A stretch of 64,000 nt of DNA from Streptomyces sp. NBC_00239 (GTDB taxonomy: Bacteria; Actinomycetota; Actinomycetes; Streptomycetales; Streptomycetaceae), in NCBI RefSeq assembly GCF_036194065.1, contig NZ_CP108095.1, forward strand, positions 7,006,001 through 7,070,000. Reading direction: 5' to 3'. Shown piece after piece: positions 8,690 through 17,335 of the stretch. The translations under genes and the position numbers were made by a program. Position 1 is the stretch's first letter, and each line of letters starts with the position of its first letter. The notes under the pieces were generated by a model. That model had not been told where the DNA came from, did not search any database, and saw only the letters and a list, made by a program, of their open reading frames with translations.

Positions 8690-9134
8690 CCCCTTCACCC
8701 GCACCCGCCCGCACCACCGAAGGCCACCGGCGGCCGACCCGCGCCGGTCCACCTTTCGGCCGGGCCGGGCCGGGCCGAGCCCGGCCGCACAGGGTAGGGG
8801 CAGGGGCACGTCGCGTCGGGCTGAGCCTGGCCGCACAGGGATTGGGGCAGGGGCAGGGGCAGGGGCAGGCGGGTCGGGCTGAGCCTGGCCACGCCGGGCG
8901 TGGCGGAGCCGGGGATACGGCACGCCGGCCTGTTCCGACACCCGCGCTCGACTCAACACCGGGCAGGGGGCGGGAGCGCCGCTTTCGGCCGCCCGTGGAC
9001 CGCCTCCCGGACGGGGTCCCCACCGGGCCCCCGCCCGAGCCGCGCAGATGAGGGCCGGAGCCGCGCAGGTGAGGCCGCTGCGGCGGGCGCGGTCCGGCCG
9101 GCAGATCGCGCCCGCCGATCTCCGCCCGCCGTGG
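8690..9134. repeat. 445-bp gene-free stretch with G-rich direct repeats
   Basis: No convincing gene. Two 18-bp copies of GTCGGGCTGAGCCTGGCC (8815-8832, 8873-8890), two copies of GCCGCACAGGG (8784, 8830), and GGGGCA hexamers in runs of two (8797-8808) and four (8844-8867) form a partial duplication. The four-copy run fits a G-quadruplex pattern on the + strand. A second 21-bp-spaced pair (GAGCCGCGCAG at 9037 and 9058) follows. The region lies between convergent GntR and ROK genes. Confidence 0.7.
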
Positions 9135-10289
9135 TCAGCGGCGGGCCGTCACCGTCTTGTCGACGGCGAACAGCTCTTCCTCCACGTGGTCCAGCGCCAG
9201 CCGCAGCGCGCCCGTGGCCACGGCGGCCTCGCCGAGCAGGGACAGCGCCACCCGCGGCGGCCGCAGGCAGTACCGCGCCAGCTCCTGGCGCAGCGGCTCC
9301 AGCACCCCGTCGAGCCCCGCAGCCCAGCCGCCCACCACGACCAGCTCCGGGTCGATGGCCAGCACCAGCGCCGCCACGTCGTGCACCAGCCGCTGGATGA
9401 ACCGCTCCACCGCCGCCACGGCCCGCTCGTCACCCCGCCGCGCCTCCGCGAAGACCTTCGCGACGGCCGCCTCGTCCAGCGGATGCAGTGGTTCGCTCGT
9501 CGTCGACAGCAGCCGCTCCGGGGTCACGTCGCGGCCCAGCAGGTGCAGCGCGCCGATCTCGCCCGCCGCGCCGCCGAACCCCCGGTGCAGCCGCCCGCCG
9601 ATCAGCGACCCGGCCCCCGGGCTGAGGCCCGCCATCACGAACACCACGTCGTCGGTTTCCTGCGCCGCGCCCTTCCAGTGCTCGGCGACGGCCGCGGCGT
9701 TCGCGTCGTTCTCGACATGTACCGGGCAACGGAACGACCGCCGCAGCCGGTCGCCCAGCGGCAGCCCGGTCCACCCCGGCAGCGCCGTGCCCAGCCGTAC
9801 CGTGCCGTCCGCCTCGACGATCCCAGGACTGCCCACGCCCACGGCCCGCAGCGAGTCGCGCGGCACCCCGGCCCGCCGCAGCAGGTCGGCCACGGTCGCC
9901 CGAACCTTCTCCAGGCGCTCGTCACTGGAAGCCGTCTCGGCAACCTCCTTGGTCCCCGCTCCGATCACCCGCCCGTCCAGCCCGGACAGCAGCGCCGCGA
10001 CCCGGTGCGAGCCGATCTCGATCCCGAGCAGATGCCCCGCCTCGGTCCGGAAGCGGAACCTCCGCGCGGGCCGCCCCTGCCTGCGGGCGCCCTCTTCGGC
10101 AACGGCCTCGACCACCAGGCCGGACGCCATGAGTCCCTCGACCACACCTTCGACGGTGGGCCGGGACAGCCCGGTCACCCGGGTCAGGTCGGTCAGTGTC
10201 GGTGATCCCGCCGCGCGCAGCGCGCGCAGCACCACGGCGGAATTGATCCGCCGGAGCAGAGAGGGATCCCCGCCGGTCAGCTGCCCCAA
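9135..10289 (-). CDS. ROK-family transcriptional regulator
   Basis: About 384 residues. An N-terminal MarR-like helix-turn-helix (LTDLTRVTGLSRPTVEGVVEGLMASGLV) is joined to a ROK sugar-kinase-like domain (GIEIGSHRVAALLSG, VGVGSPGIVEADG, VENDANAAAVAEHW). The zinc-binding Cys cluster typical of ROK kinases is missing after GEIGALHLLGRD, so it is probably a sensor rather than a kinase. Start: TTG at 10289 has GGGAGGA at ideal distance. A GTG at 10313 would add eight residues but has no ribosome site. The effector is likely a sugar or sugar phosphate (family knowledge). Confidence 0.87.
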   Translation of the reverse strand: MGQLTGGDPSLLRRINSAVVLRALRAAGSPTLTDLTRVTGLSRPTVEGVVEGLMASGLVVEAVAEEGARRQGRPARRFRFRTEAGHLLGIEIGSHRVAALLSGLDGRVIGAGTKEVAETASSDERLEKVRATVADLLRRAGVPRDSLRAVGVGSPGIVEADGTVRLGTALPGWTGLPLGDRLRRSFRCPVHVENDANAAAVAEHWKGAAQETDDVVFVMAGLSPGAGSLIGGRLHRGFGGAAGEIGALHLLGRDVTPERLLSTTSEPLHPLDEAAVAKVFAEARRGDERAVAAVERFIQRLVHDVAALVLAIDPELVVVGGWAAGLDGVLEPLRQELARYCLRPPRVALSLLGEAAVATGALRLALDHVEEELFAVDKTVTARR

Positions 10290-10373
10290 CGTGTGTCCTC
10301 CCAGCTTGTGCACCTGTCAGCCGGATCGTACTGCGCCGCAGGTTCCGCGGCGAGGAGCAGGGGGCCCCTCGCC

Positions 10374-11024
10374 TCAGGCGGGCGCCACGAACCCCGACTC
10401 GTACGCCGCGATGACGGCCTGGGTGCGGTCCCGCGCCCCCAGTTTCGTCAGCACCGCGCTGACATGGCTCTTCACCGTCTCTGTGCCCACGTACATCTCC
10501 GAGGCGATCTCCGCGTTCGACAGACCGCGCGCCATCAGCCTCAGCACCGCCTCCTCCCGCTCCGTCAGTGCCGCCCGCTCCAGTGCCTGCCGGGCCGCCC
10601 GGTTTCCGTACTCCGCCGCGAGCGCCCGCAACGCCGTGGGGAACAGCAGCGTCTCGCCCTCCGCCACCAGCCGCACCGCGTGCACGATCTCCGCCGGCCG
10701 GGCCCGCTTCAGCAGGAACCCGTCAGCCCCCGCCCGCAACGCCTGGTACACGTACTCGTCGTTCTCGAACGTGGTGACGACCAGGATCTTCGGCGGAGCG
10801 TCGACCGTCCGCAGCACCGCCTTGGTGGCCTCGATGCCGTCCAGCAGCGGCATCCGGACGTCCATCGCGACCACGTCCGGCCGCAGTTGCCGCACCAGCG
10901 GCACGACGGCCGCCCCGTCGGCGGCCTCGCCCACGACCTCGATATCGGGCTGGGCCTCCAGGACCGCGCGCAGGCCCGCGCGCACGAGGGGCTCGTCGTC
11001 GACGAGAAGCACGGTGATCGGCAT
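10374..11024 (-). CDS. NarL/LuxR-family response regulator
   Basis: 216 residues. The receiver domain starts MPITVLLVDDEP, with the phosphorylated Asp at about residue 55 in VVAMDVRMPLLDG. A C-terminal LuxR-type HTH (LTEREEAVLRLMARGLSNAEIASEM...TVKSHVSAVLTKLG) follows. The ATG at 11024 lies 4 bp past the kinase stop, so the pair is probably translationally coupled. It is likely to bind the 16-bp inverted repeat at 12245-12284 and regulate both its own operon and the divergent ABC exporter (inference). Confidence 0.92.
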   Translation of the reverse strand: MPITVLLVDDEPLVRAGLRAVLEAQPDIEVVGEAADGAAVVPLVRQLRPDVVAMDVRMPLLDGIEATKAVLRTVDAPPKILVVTTFENDEYVYQALRAGADGFLLKRARPAEIVHAVRLVAEGETLLFPTALRALAAEYGNRAARQALERAALTEREEAVLRLMARGLSNAEIASEMYVGTETVKSHVSAVLTKLGARDRTQAVIAAYESGFVAPA

Positions 11025-11028
11025 CCGG

Positions 11029-12210
11029 TCAGGGTATGCGCTGCAGCGGAAGCCGGGCACGCACCCGCCACCCGCCCGAGTGCGGACCGGTCTGGGCCTC
11101 TCCGCCGAGCAACGCGGCCCGCTCCCGTATGCCCCGCAGCCCGCTGCCGCCTCCCTTCAGCAGTGCGATGACGTCATCCGGAAGCGGATTGCACACCTCC
11201 AACTCCAGTTCCTCCGCGTTGACATCGATCCTGACCCGGACGGGGACCGGGCCGCAGTGCCGCAGCACGTTCGTCAGGGCCTCCTGAAGGATCCGGTAGG
11301 CCTCCCGGCTCACCGTCGTGGGCAACCGGTCGAGGGGACCGAGCAGTTCGGCCTCCACCTGCGAGCCGGAGCTCCGCGCCGACTCCAGCAGCCGGTCCGC
11401 CTCGTCCAGGGTCGGCCCCTTCGACGGCGGTTGCACCGACTCCCGCAGCACCTTCAGCACCCGGTCCAGGTCCTCCAGCGCGGTGCGGCCCGTCTCCTCG
11501 ATCGCGGTCAGCGCCCGCTCGGTGAATTCCGGGTCGCCCGCCGCCCGGGCCGCGCCGGCCTGGACCACCGCCACCGTCAGCGCATGCCCGATGGAGTCGT
11601 GCAACTCCCGCGCGATGCGCGTCCGCTCCAGGAGCTGAGCGGTCCGGGCCTCCAGCACGCTGAGCTGTTCGGCCGCCGACGGCCCCAACAGCCGCCGAGC
11701 GATGGCCGTGATCACCTCGCCGAGGAGTATCACCAGAGCGAGCAGCACCACGAGCGGCACCGGCGCGAGCGCCGCTGCGGCCCAGCGGGGCAGCACGTGC
11801 GGGATCCGTACGAGGTCCCCGCCCAGTGGATGCCCGGCGGCGTACGCCACCAGCTCCACGGTCAGAGCCGGCAGCCACACGGTGCCGGCCGTCGTCACCG
11901 CTGCCAGCGCCAGACGTATCTCCAGCCACAGCACCGTGCGCCACCGGTCGGCCCAACTGTCGGCGGGCGCTGCGGATATGGAGTGCGTGTCCTCCTCCGA
12001 CCCGTGCGCGATCAGCAGGAACTGGGCCTGCGCACCCTCGGCCAGCCGCACCCACGGGATCAGACCCAACGGGGCCATCAGCAACGCGGGGACGAGCGGG
12101 TGCTCGGGAAATATGAACAGCCAGAACGCCATGACGAGGATGGGCACGAACAGGTGCAGCCAGCGCGCGTAGGTCACCGGCCGGGCCGGTGCACGAAGGA
12201 AGCGGGACAT
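11029..12210 (-). CDS. Sensor histidine kinase (HisKA_3/NarX-like)
   Basis: 393 residues. About four membrane helices occur in the first 180 residues (for example WLHLFVPILVMAFWLFIF and LVVLLALVILLGEVI) with little extracellular sequence, suggesting sensing within the membrane. The dimerisation/phosphotransfer box ARELHDSIGHAL carries the His. The ATPase part has EALTNVLRHC (N box) and GSGLRGIRERAALLGG (G box). It forms a two-gene operon with the response regulator and is divergent from an ABC-2 exporter, the usual arrangement for kinases sensing membrane-active agents. Confidence 0.92.
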   Translation of the reverse strand: MSRFLRAPARPVTYARWLHLFVPILVMAFWLFIFPEHPLVPALLMAPLGLIPWVRLAEGAQAQFLLIAHGSEEDTHSISAAPADSWADRWRTVLWLEIRLALAAVTTAGTVWLPALTVELVAYAAGHPLGGDLVRIPHVLPRWAAAALAPVPLVVLLALVILLGEVITAIARRLLGPSAAEQLSVLEARTAQLLERTRIARELHDSIGHALTVAVVQAGAARAAGDPEFTERALTAIEETGRTALEDLDRVLKVLRESVQPPSKGPTLDEADRLLESARSSGSQVEAELLGPLDRLPTTVSREAYRILQEALTNVLRHCGPVPVRVRIDVNAEELELEVCNPLPDDVIALLKGGGSGLRGIRERAALLGGEAQTGPHSGGWRVRARLPLQRIP

Positions 12211-12244
12211 GCCGCCATCGTGCCAGCCGACCGATCAAGTCCGT

Positions 12245-12284
12245 CTCCCCCGCACGGGGGAGACGATCCCCCCGTGCGGGGGAG
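12245..12284. promoter_or_regulatory. Perfect 16-bp inverted repeat between two-component system and ABC exporter
   Basis: CTCCCCCGCACGGGGG (12245-12260) and its exact reverse complement (12269-12284) are separated by 8 bp. Each arm is itself partly palindromic (CCCCCG-CAC-GGGGG). It lies 35 bp upstream of both the kinase start (12210) and the ABC start (12319). The position suits an operator for the response regulator acting on both divergent promoters. Confidence 0.65.
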
Positions 12285-12318
12285 GAAGGGAGGCAGGGGC
12301 CGCGGCCACTCTTGAGCC

Positions 12319-13251
12319 ATGAACAGCATCGAGATCCGCGAACTCACGAAGGAATACGGCACCACCCGGGCTGTGGACGCCCTCACCTTCACCGTCCGGC
12401 CCGGCCACGTCACCGGCTTCCTCGGTCCCAACGGCGCCGGCAAGTCCACGACCATGAGACTCACACTCGGCCTCGACCACCCGACCTCGGGCAAAGCCAC
12501 CATCGGCGGTCGCGCCTTCACCGACTTCAGCCGCCCGCTACGGGAAGTGGGCGCCCTGCTCGACCCGCAGGCGGCCCACGGTTCCCGCACCGCCCGGGAC
12601 CACCTGCGGGCGCTCGCAGTGAGCAACGGACTCTCCTCCCGCAGGGTCGACGAGGTCCTGGAGGAGTCGGGTCTGGCCTCCGCGGCCCGCAAGCGCATCA
12701 AGACGTTCTCCCTGGGAATGCGCCAGCGCCTCGGCATCGCGGCCGCACTCCTGGGCGACCCCGCGGTCCTGATGCTGGACGAGCCCACCAACGGCCTCGA
12801 CCCCGAAGGCATCATCTGGATCCGCGAACTCATGCGACGCCTCGCCACCGAGGGCCGCACTGTACTGGTGTCGAGCCACCTGATGGCGGAGACCGCGGCC
12901 ACCGCGGACCACCTGGTCGTGCTGGGGCGGGGACGGCTGCTCGCCGACATGCCCATGGACGACTTCATCGACTCCTACAGCACGGCACGGGTGCGGATAC
13001 GCACCAGCGATCCCGCCCGGCTGCGCGGCGCACTGAGCCGCGAGGGCCGAGTCCTGACGAGCGCCGGCGACGGGCGCTGGACCGTCGACGGCGTCCGGGC
13101 CGAGGACATCGGCACACTCGCCGCTCGTGAAGGGATACCCGTGCTGGAACTCACCGACGAGCGGGCCTCTCTGGAACAGGCCTACCTCGACCTCACCGCC
13201 GCGGACACCCCGTTCGCATCCGCTTCGACGCCGGTCCCCCAGAAGGGCTGA
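12319..13251 (+). CDS. ABC transporter ATP-binding protein (ABC-2 exporter)
   Basis: 310 residues with Walker A GPNGAGKST (36-44), signature FSLGMRQR, Walker B VLMLDEPTNGLD and the H-loop SSH. A C-terminal accessory domain of about 85 residues is typical of DrrA/NatA-like exporters and bacitracin- or antibiotic-type efflux pumps. It pairs with the permease starting 4 bp after its stop. The weak ribosome site at 12319 may matter for regulation. It is probably controlled by the divergent two-component system. Confidence 0.92.
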   Translation: MNSIEIRELTKEYGTTRAVDALTFTVRPGHVTGFLGPNGAGKSTTMRLTLGLDHPTSGKATIGGRAFTDFSRPLREVGALLDPQAAHGSRTARDHLRALAVSNGLSSRRVDEVLEESGLASAARKRIKTFSLGMRQRLGIAAALLGDPAVLMLDEPTNGLDPEGIIWIRELMRRLATEGRTVLVSSHLMAETAATADHLVVLGRGRLLADMPMDDFIDSYSTARVRIRTSDPARLRGALSREGRVLTSAGDGRWTVDGVRAEDIGTLAAREGIPVLELTDERASLEQAYLDLTAADTPFASASTPVPQKG

Positions 13252-13254
13252 ACC

Positions 13255-14007
13255 ATGCGCGCCACCGCTCTCGCCGTCCGCCCCGTCCTGCACTCCGAGT
13301 GGATCAAGATACGGTCCGTGCGGGCCTCCCTCGGCTCTCTGATGGCCATACTTCCGGTCACCGTCGGCATCGCCCTGCTGGTGAGTGCGACGGTCGGCCA
13401 GGACGAGGCCGACAACCTGGGGGCCGACCCGGTCTCCGGGGCTTTCTACGCCCTCAACTTCGGCCAGATAGCGGCCATCGCCTTCGGCGCCACGGCCCTG
13501 TCCGCGGAGTTCCACAACGGGGCGCTGCGCACCACCCTCACCGCGGTGCCCGACCGCACCCGCTTCTACCTGTCGAAGATGGCGGTCGTCGGAGCTTCCG
13601 CGCTTCTCGTGGGCATGGTCACGAGCTTCGCCTCCTTCCTGGGCGGCCAGGCCTTCATGGGCTCCCACGCCATCGGCCTCGACCACCCCGGCGCGCTGCG
13701 GGCCACCGTGGGCTGTGGCTTCTACCTCGCGCTGATGGCGCTGTTCGCGGCCGGCCTGACGGCGTTGCTGCGCAGCGGTGTTGCCGTGCTGAGCATCCTC
13801 ATACCGTTCATCCTCATCGTGTCCTTCGTCGTCACGGACATGGCCGAGGGCGTCGCGCAGTACCTGCCCGACCGGGCCGGGCAGCTGGTGTTGCAGGAGG
13901 CGCCACAGGGCGCGCTCGGCCCCTGGGCAGGTCTCGGGGTGATGGCGCTCTGGGCGGCGGCCGCGGTGGTCGCTGGCTGGGCCGCGGTCCGACGCAGGGA
14001 CGCCTGA
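13255..14007 (+). CDS. ABC-2 type transporter permease
   Basis: 250 residues with about six membrane helices (for example LGSLMAILPVTVGIALLVSA, LIPFILIVSFVV and LGVMALWAAAAVVAGWAAV). Conserved-looking FGATALSAEFHNGALRTTL follows the second helix, matching ABC-2 permeases where this cytoplasmic segment contacts the ATPase. The start follows the ATPase stop by 3 bp. Together they make a complete exporter; the cargo (drug, lipid or peptide) cannot be told. Confidence 0.9.
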   Translation: MRATALAVRPVLHSEWIKIRSVRASLGSLMAILPVTVGIALLVSATVGQDEADNLGADPVSGAFYALNFGQIAAIAFGATALSAEFHNGALRTTLTAVPDRTRFYLSKMAVVGASALLVGMVTSFASFLGGQAFMGSHAIGLDHPGALRATVGCGFYLALMALFAAGLTALLRSGVAVLSILIPFILIVSFVVTDMAEGVAQYLPDRAGQLVLQEAPQGALGPWAGLGVMALWAAAAVVAGWAAVRRRDA

Positions 14008-14047
14008 CGGGAGGCCAGCTGTCAGTGCCGCACGGTTTACTGACGGT

Positions 14048-14482
14048 ATGACCACGGCACTGCATCTCGACACGATCGAACGGTTGCTGACGCGGGCCTT
14101 CCCCGATACCGGCGCCAGCCCGCCCCACACGTGGGGCGGGCCCGGGTATCACCTCGCCGAGCTGGGCGTACGCCGTCCGTTCGAGGAGGAGGACCCCGCC
14201 GTCGAAGCGCAGTGGGCGAAGCAGGTCTCGGCCGAGTACGACGCGCTGACCGAGGCGCTGACGGTGCGCTGGGGGGCGCCCGAGTGGTTCAGCCTGACGA
14301 GCGTGCTCATGCGGAGCACCGAGGAGGAGATACCGGAACCCTGGTTCACGCTGTGCGGGGTCACCCGGGACGTGCACCTGTGGCGGGCCGGGAGCCGCTG
14401 GCTGGCGGTCTGCGCCGCGCAGTGGGCACTCGGGCAGCCCGAGGTGCTGCTGGCCTCGGTCACGGTCGTCGATCCGCCGTAG
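14048..14482 (+). CDS. Conserved hypothetical protein
   Basis: 144 residues, no recognised domain. It is acidic, Trp-rich (for example PEWFSLTSVLMRS and PEPWFTLCGVTRDVHLW) and lacks a signal or membrane segment. The start follows the permease by 40 bp without a good ribosome site. The 3' end overlaps the converging mug gene by 23 bp. Codon use is typical of the neighbourhood, so it is probably a real gene. Function unknown. Confidence 0.7.
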   Translation: MTTALHLDTIERLLTRAFPDTGASPPHTWGGPGYHLAELGVRRPFEEEDPAVEAQWAKQVSAEYDALTEALTVRWGAPEWFSLTSVLMRSTEEEIPEPWFTLCGVTRDVHLWRAGSRWLAVCAAQWALGQPEVLLASVTVVDPP

Positions 14483-15008
14483 CGGCGGACCGCAGGCGGG
14501 CGTACTCCTCGGCCATCGACTCGGCGGTCCAGTGGGCGTTGAGACCGCTGGGGTTGGGCAGGGCCCAGATGCGGGTGGAACCGATGGTCCGCTCCTGCGG
14601 ACCGATCAGGGCTTTGCGGTCGCCGAAGGCCGTGCGGTACGCGGTGACACCGACGACGGCCAGCCATTCCGGCCGGAGGCGCTCCACCTTCGCGGTCAGG
14701 ATCCGGCCGCCCTCGCGGAACTCCTCGGCCGTCAGTTCGTCAGCGCGGGCGGTGGCCCGGGCCACCACGTTCGTGATGCCGAGCCGGTAGGTGAGGAGCT
14801 CGTCCTGCTCCTCGGGGGCCAACCGGCGCGGAGTGAAGCCGGACAGGTGCAGGACCGGCCAGAAGCGGTTGCCGGGGCGGGCGAAGTGGTGGCCCGTCGC
14901 GGCGGAGAGGAGACCGGGATTGATGCCGCAGAACAGCACGCGAAGACCGCCCGCGACCACGTCCGGGAGGACGCGGTCACGGGCGGCGGCCAGCTCTTCG
15001 GGGCTCAG
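14460..15008 (-). CDS. mug: Mismatch-specific (G/U) DNA glycosylase
   Basis: About 182 residues. RVLFCGINPGLLSAATGHHF and LPNPSGLNAHW are the two hallmark motifs of the Mug/TDG uracil glycosylase family, which removes U or T opposite G. No ATG or GTG occurs at the expected N-terminus. A CTG at 15008 lines up with the family Met and overlaps the purB stop as CTGA, analogous to ATGA coupling. The first canonical start is a GTG at 14960 (166 residues), with a poor ribosome site. It is co-transcribed with purB. Confidence 0.85.
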   Translation of the reverse strand: MSPEELAAARDRVLPDVVAGGLRVLFCGINPGLLSAATGHHFARPGNRFWPVLHLSGFTPRRLAPEEQDELLTYRLGITNVVARATARADELTAEEFREGGRILTAKVERLRPEWLAVVGVTAYRTAFGDRKALIGPQERTIGSTRIWALPNPSGLNAHWTAESMAEEYARLRSAATADRRP

Positions 15009-16438
15009 AGGATCGACCCCGGCGTGTACGCGGCGGCCTCCGGGTGCTGCTTGGCGATCTCCTCGATCCGGGCGACCACGGTGGCGACCTGGTCGCCGGC
15101 CGCGCCGGTGAAGGACAGCTTGTCGGCCATCAGCTCGTCGAGCTGCGCGCGGTCCAGCGGGATCCGCTCGTCGGCGGCCAGCTTGTCGAGGAGCTCGTTG
15201 CGCTCGGCACCCTGCTCGCGCATGGCCAGCGCGGACGCGACGGCGTGCTCCTTGATCGCCTCGTGGGCGACCTCGCGGCCGACGCCCGCCCGCACCGCGC
15301 CCATGAGGACCTTGGTGGTGGCGAGGAAGGGGAGGTAGCGGTCCAGCTCGCGGGCCACGACCGCCGGGAAGGCGCCGAACTCGTCGAGGACCGTCAGGAA
15401 GGTCTCCAGCAGGCCGTCGAAGGCGAAGAACGCGTCGGGCAGGGCCACTCGGCGGACCACGGAGCAGGACACGTCGCCCTCGTTCCACTGGTCGCCCGCC
15501 AGCTCGCCGGTCATCGAGGCGTAGCCCCGCAGGATGACCATGAGGCCGTTCACGCGCTCGCAGGAGCGGGTGTTCATCTTGTGCGGCATCGCGGAGGAGC
15601 CGACCTGGCCGGGCTTGAAGCCCTCCGTGACCAGCTCGTGGCCGGCCATCAGGCGGATCGTCTTCGCCACCGAGGACGGGGCCGCGGCCAGCTGCACCAG
15701 GGCGGTGACCACGTCGTAGTCGAGAGAACGGGGGTAGACCTGGCCGACGGAGGTGAAGGCGTGCGCGAAGCCGAGGTGACCGGCGATGCGCTGCTCCAGG
15801 TCGGCGAGCTTGGCGGCGTCGCCGCCCAGCAGGTCGAGCATGTCCTGGGAGGTGCCGACCGGGCCCTTGATGCCGCGCAGCGGGTAGCGCTCCAGCAGGT
15901 CGTCGAGGCGGCCGTAGGCGACCAGCAGCTCGTCGGCGGCGGTGGCGAAGCGCTTGCCCAGGGTCGTGGCCTGCGCCGCGACGTTGTGGGAGCGGCCGGC
16001 CATGACCAGCTCGGCGTACTCGCCGGCCAGCTTGCCGATGCGGGCGAGCACCGCGACCGTGCGGTCCCGGACCAGCTCCAGCGAGAGCCGGATCTGGAGC
16101 TGCTCGACGTTCTCGGTCAGGTCGCGGGAGGTCATGCCCTTGTGGACGTGCTCGTGGCCGGCGAGGGCGTTGAACTCCTCGATGCGGGCCTTCACGTCGT
16201 GGCGGGTGACCTTCTCGCGCTCGGCGATGGACGCGAGGTCGACCTGCTCCAGGACGCGCTCGTAGTCGGCGAGGGCCGCGTCCGGGACCTCGATGCCGAG
16301 GTCCTTCTGGGCGCGCAGGACGGCGAGCCACAGCCGACGCTCCAGCGTCACCTTGTACTCGGGGGACCACAGGACGGCGAGCTCCGCGGAGGCGTAGCGG
16401 CCGGCCAGGACATTGGGGATGCGGGGCTTGGCTGTCAC
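15005..16438 (-). CDS. purB: Adenylosuccinate lyase
   Basis: 477 residues. It catalyses two fumarate-releasing steps of purine synthesis (SAICAR to AICAR and adenylosuccinate to AMP) in the cytoplasm. The fumarase-superfamily signature is GSSAMPHKMNTRSCERVNGL, with HDVKARIEEFN and GMTSRDLTENVEQLQ also diagnostic. The GTG at 16438 gives VTAKPRIPNVLAGRY, the standard Streptomyces N-terminus; a longer open frame upstream lacks support. There is no clear Shine-Dalgarno sequence. It is followed without a gap by mug. Confidence 0.96.
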   Translation of the reverse strand: MTAKPRIPNVLAGRYASAELAVLWSPEYKVTLERRLWLAVLRAQKDLGIEVPDAALADYERVLEQVDLASIAEREKVTRHDVKARIEEFNALAGHEHVHKGMTSRDLTENVEQLQIRLSLELVRDRTVAVLARIGKLAGEYAELVMAGRSHNVAAQATTLGKRFATAADELLVAYGRLDDLLERYPLRGIKGPVGTSQDMLDLLGGDAAKLADLEQRIAGHLGFAHAFTSVGQVYPRSLDYDVVTALVQLAAAPSSVAKTIRLMAGHELVTEGFKPGQVGSSAMPHKMNTRSCERVNGLMVILRGYASMTGELAGDQWNEGDVSCSVVRRVALPDAFFAFDGLLETFLTVLDEFGAFPAVVARELDRYLPFLATTKVLMGAVRAGVGREVAHEAIKEHAVASALAMREQGAERNELLDKLAADERIPLDRAQLDELMADKLSFTGAAGDQVATVVARIEEIAKQHPEAAAYTPGSIL

Positions 16439-16497
16439 GTGTACGGATTCTACTGTCGATTCGCGCAGGCCAGCGCCCCGCCCCTGTTTGTGTCTAC

Positions 16498-17277
16498 CTA
16501 CGAGAGCGGCGTCTCGTACGGCAGCAGCTCCGGGCGCTTGGCCGGGCGGCCGTCCCCCGAGGAGCGGCCTGTCAGGCGGCGGCCGATCCACGGCAGAAGG
16601 TGTTCCCGGGCGAACCGGAGGTCACTGGTCCGCCGGGCGGGCCAGGACGGGGGCAGCGCTGGGGGCATGACCGTGCGCCAGTCCTCCTCCGGGGGCATGC
16701 CCAGGGTCTGCCAGACGGCCTCGGCCACGCGGCGGTGGCCCTCACCGGTCAGGTGCAGCCGGTCCACGTCCCACATCCGCGGGTCGCCGAGCGCCTGCGC
16801 CCCGTACAGGTCCACCACCAGGGCTCCGTGGCGGGCAGCCAGCTCGTCGACGATGGTGAAGAGTTCTTCCATCCGTGGGCGGAAGCGTTCCATCACCGGG
16901 CCCTCGCGGCCCGGCGAGCGCATCAGCACCAGCTGTCCGCAGGCGGGCGCCAGGCGCTCGGTGGCTTCTTCGAGGAGGCCACGCACCCGGCCCATGTCGC
17001 ACGTGGGCCGGAGTGCGTCGTTCAACCCGCCGACCAGGGTGATCAGGTCGGGCTTCATGGCGGCGGCCGCGTCGACCTGCTCCTCGACGATCTGGCCGAT
17101 CAGCTTCCCGCGCACCGCGAGGTTCGCGTAGCGGAAGCCCGGCTCCCGGGCGGCGAGCCGCGCGGCGAGCAGGTCGGCCCAGCCCCGGTAGGAGCCGTCG
17201 GGCAGCCGGTCGGACATTCCCTCGGTGAAGGAATCGCCGACCGCGACGAAACTGGTGTACGACGCATTCATCTCCAT
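16498..17277 (-). CDS. SGNH/GDSL-family hydrolase
   Basis: 259 residues with block I VAVGDSFTEGM (Ser nucleophile), block III GGLNDALRP and block V DRLHLTGEGHRR (Asp/His), so the catalytic set is complete. No signal peptide is present, so it is probably intracellular, acting on an ester or acyl substrate. The last 40 residues are Arg-rich. Two start codons (17277 and 17271) are possible. It reads toward purB on the same strand, 59 bp apart. Confidence 0.88.
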   Translation of the reverse strand: MEMNASYTSFVAVGDSFTEGMSDRLPDGSYRGWADLLAARLAAREPGFRYANLAVRGKLIGQIVEEQVDAAAAMKPDLITLVGGLNDALRPTCDMGRVRGLLEEATERLAPACGQLVLMRSPGREGPVMERFRPRMEELFTIVDELAARHGALVVDLYGAQALGDPRMWDVDRLHLTGEGHRRVAEAVWQTLGMPPEEDWRTVMPPALPPSWPARRTSDLRFAREHLLPWIGRRLTGRSSGDGRPAKRPELLPYETPLS

Positions 17278-17292
17278 GGCGGAGCGATGTTA

Positions 17293-17332
17293 CCGCGCGG
17301 TTCCCCACCCCGTCAGGTCGGGAACCGCGCGG
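17293..17332. terminator. Terminator after the CNNM-family gene pair
   Basis: Perfect 13-bp arms (17293-17305 and 17320-17332; core GGTTCCC/GGGAACC) enclose a 14-nt loop, immediately past the stop of the downstream CNNM gene on the minus strand. Confidence 0.75.
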
Positions 17333-17335
17333 GAT

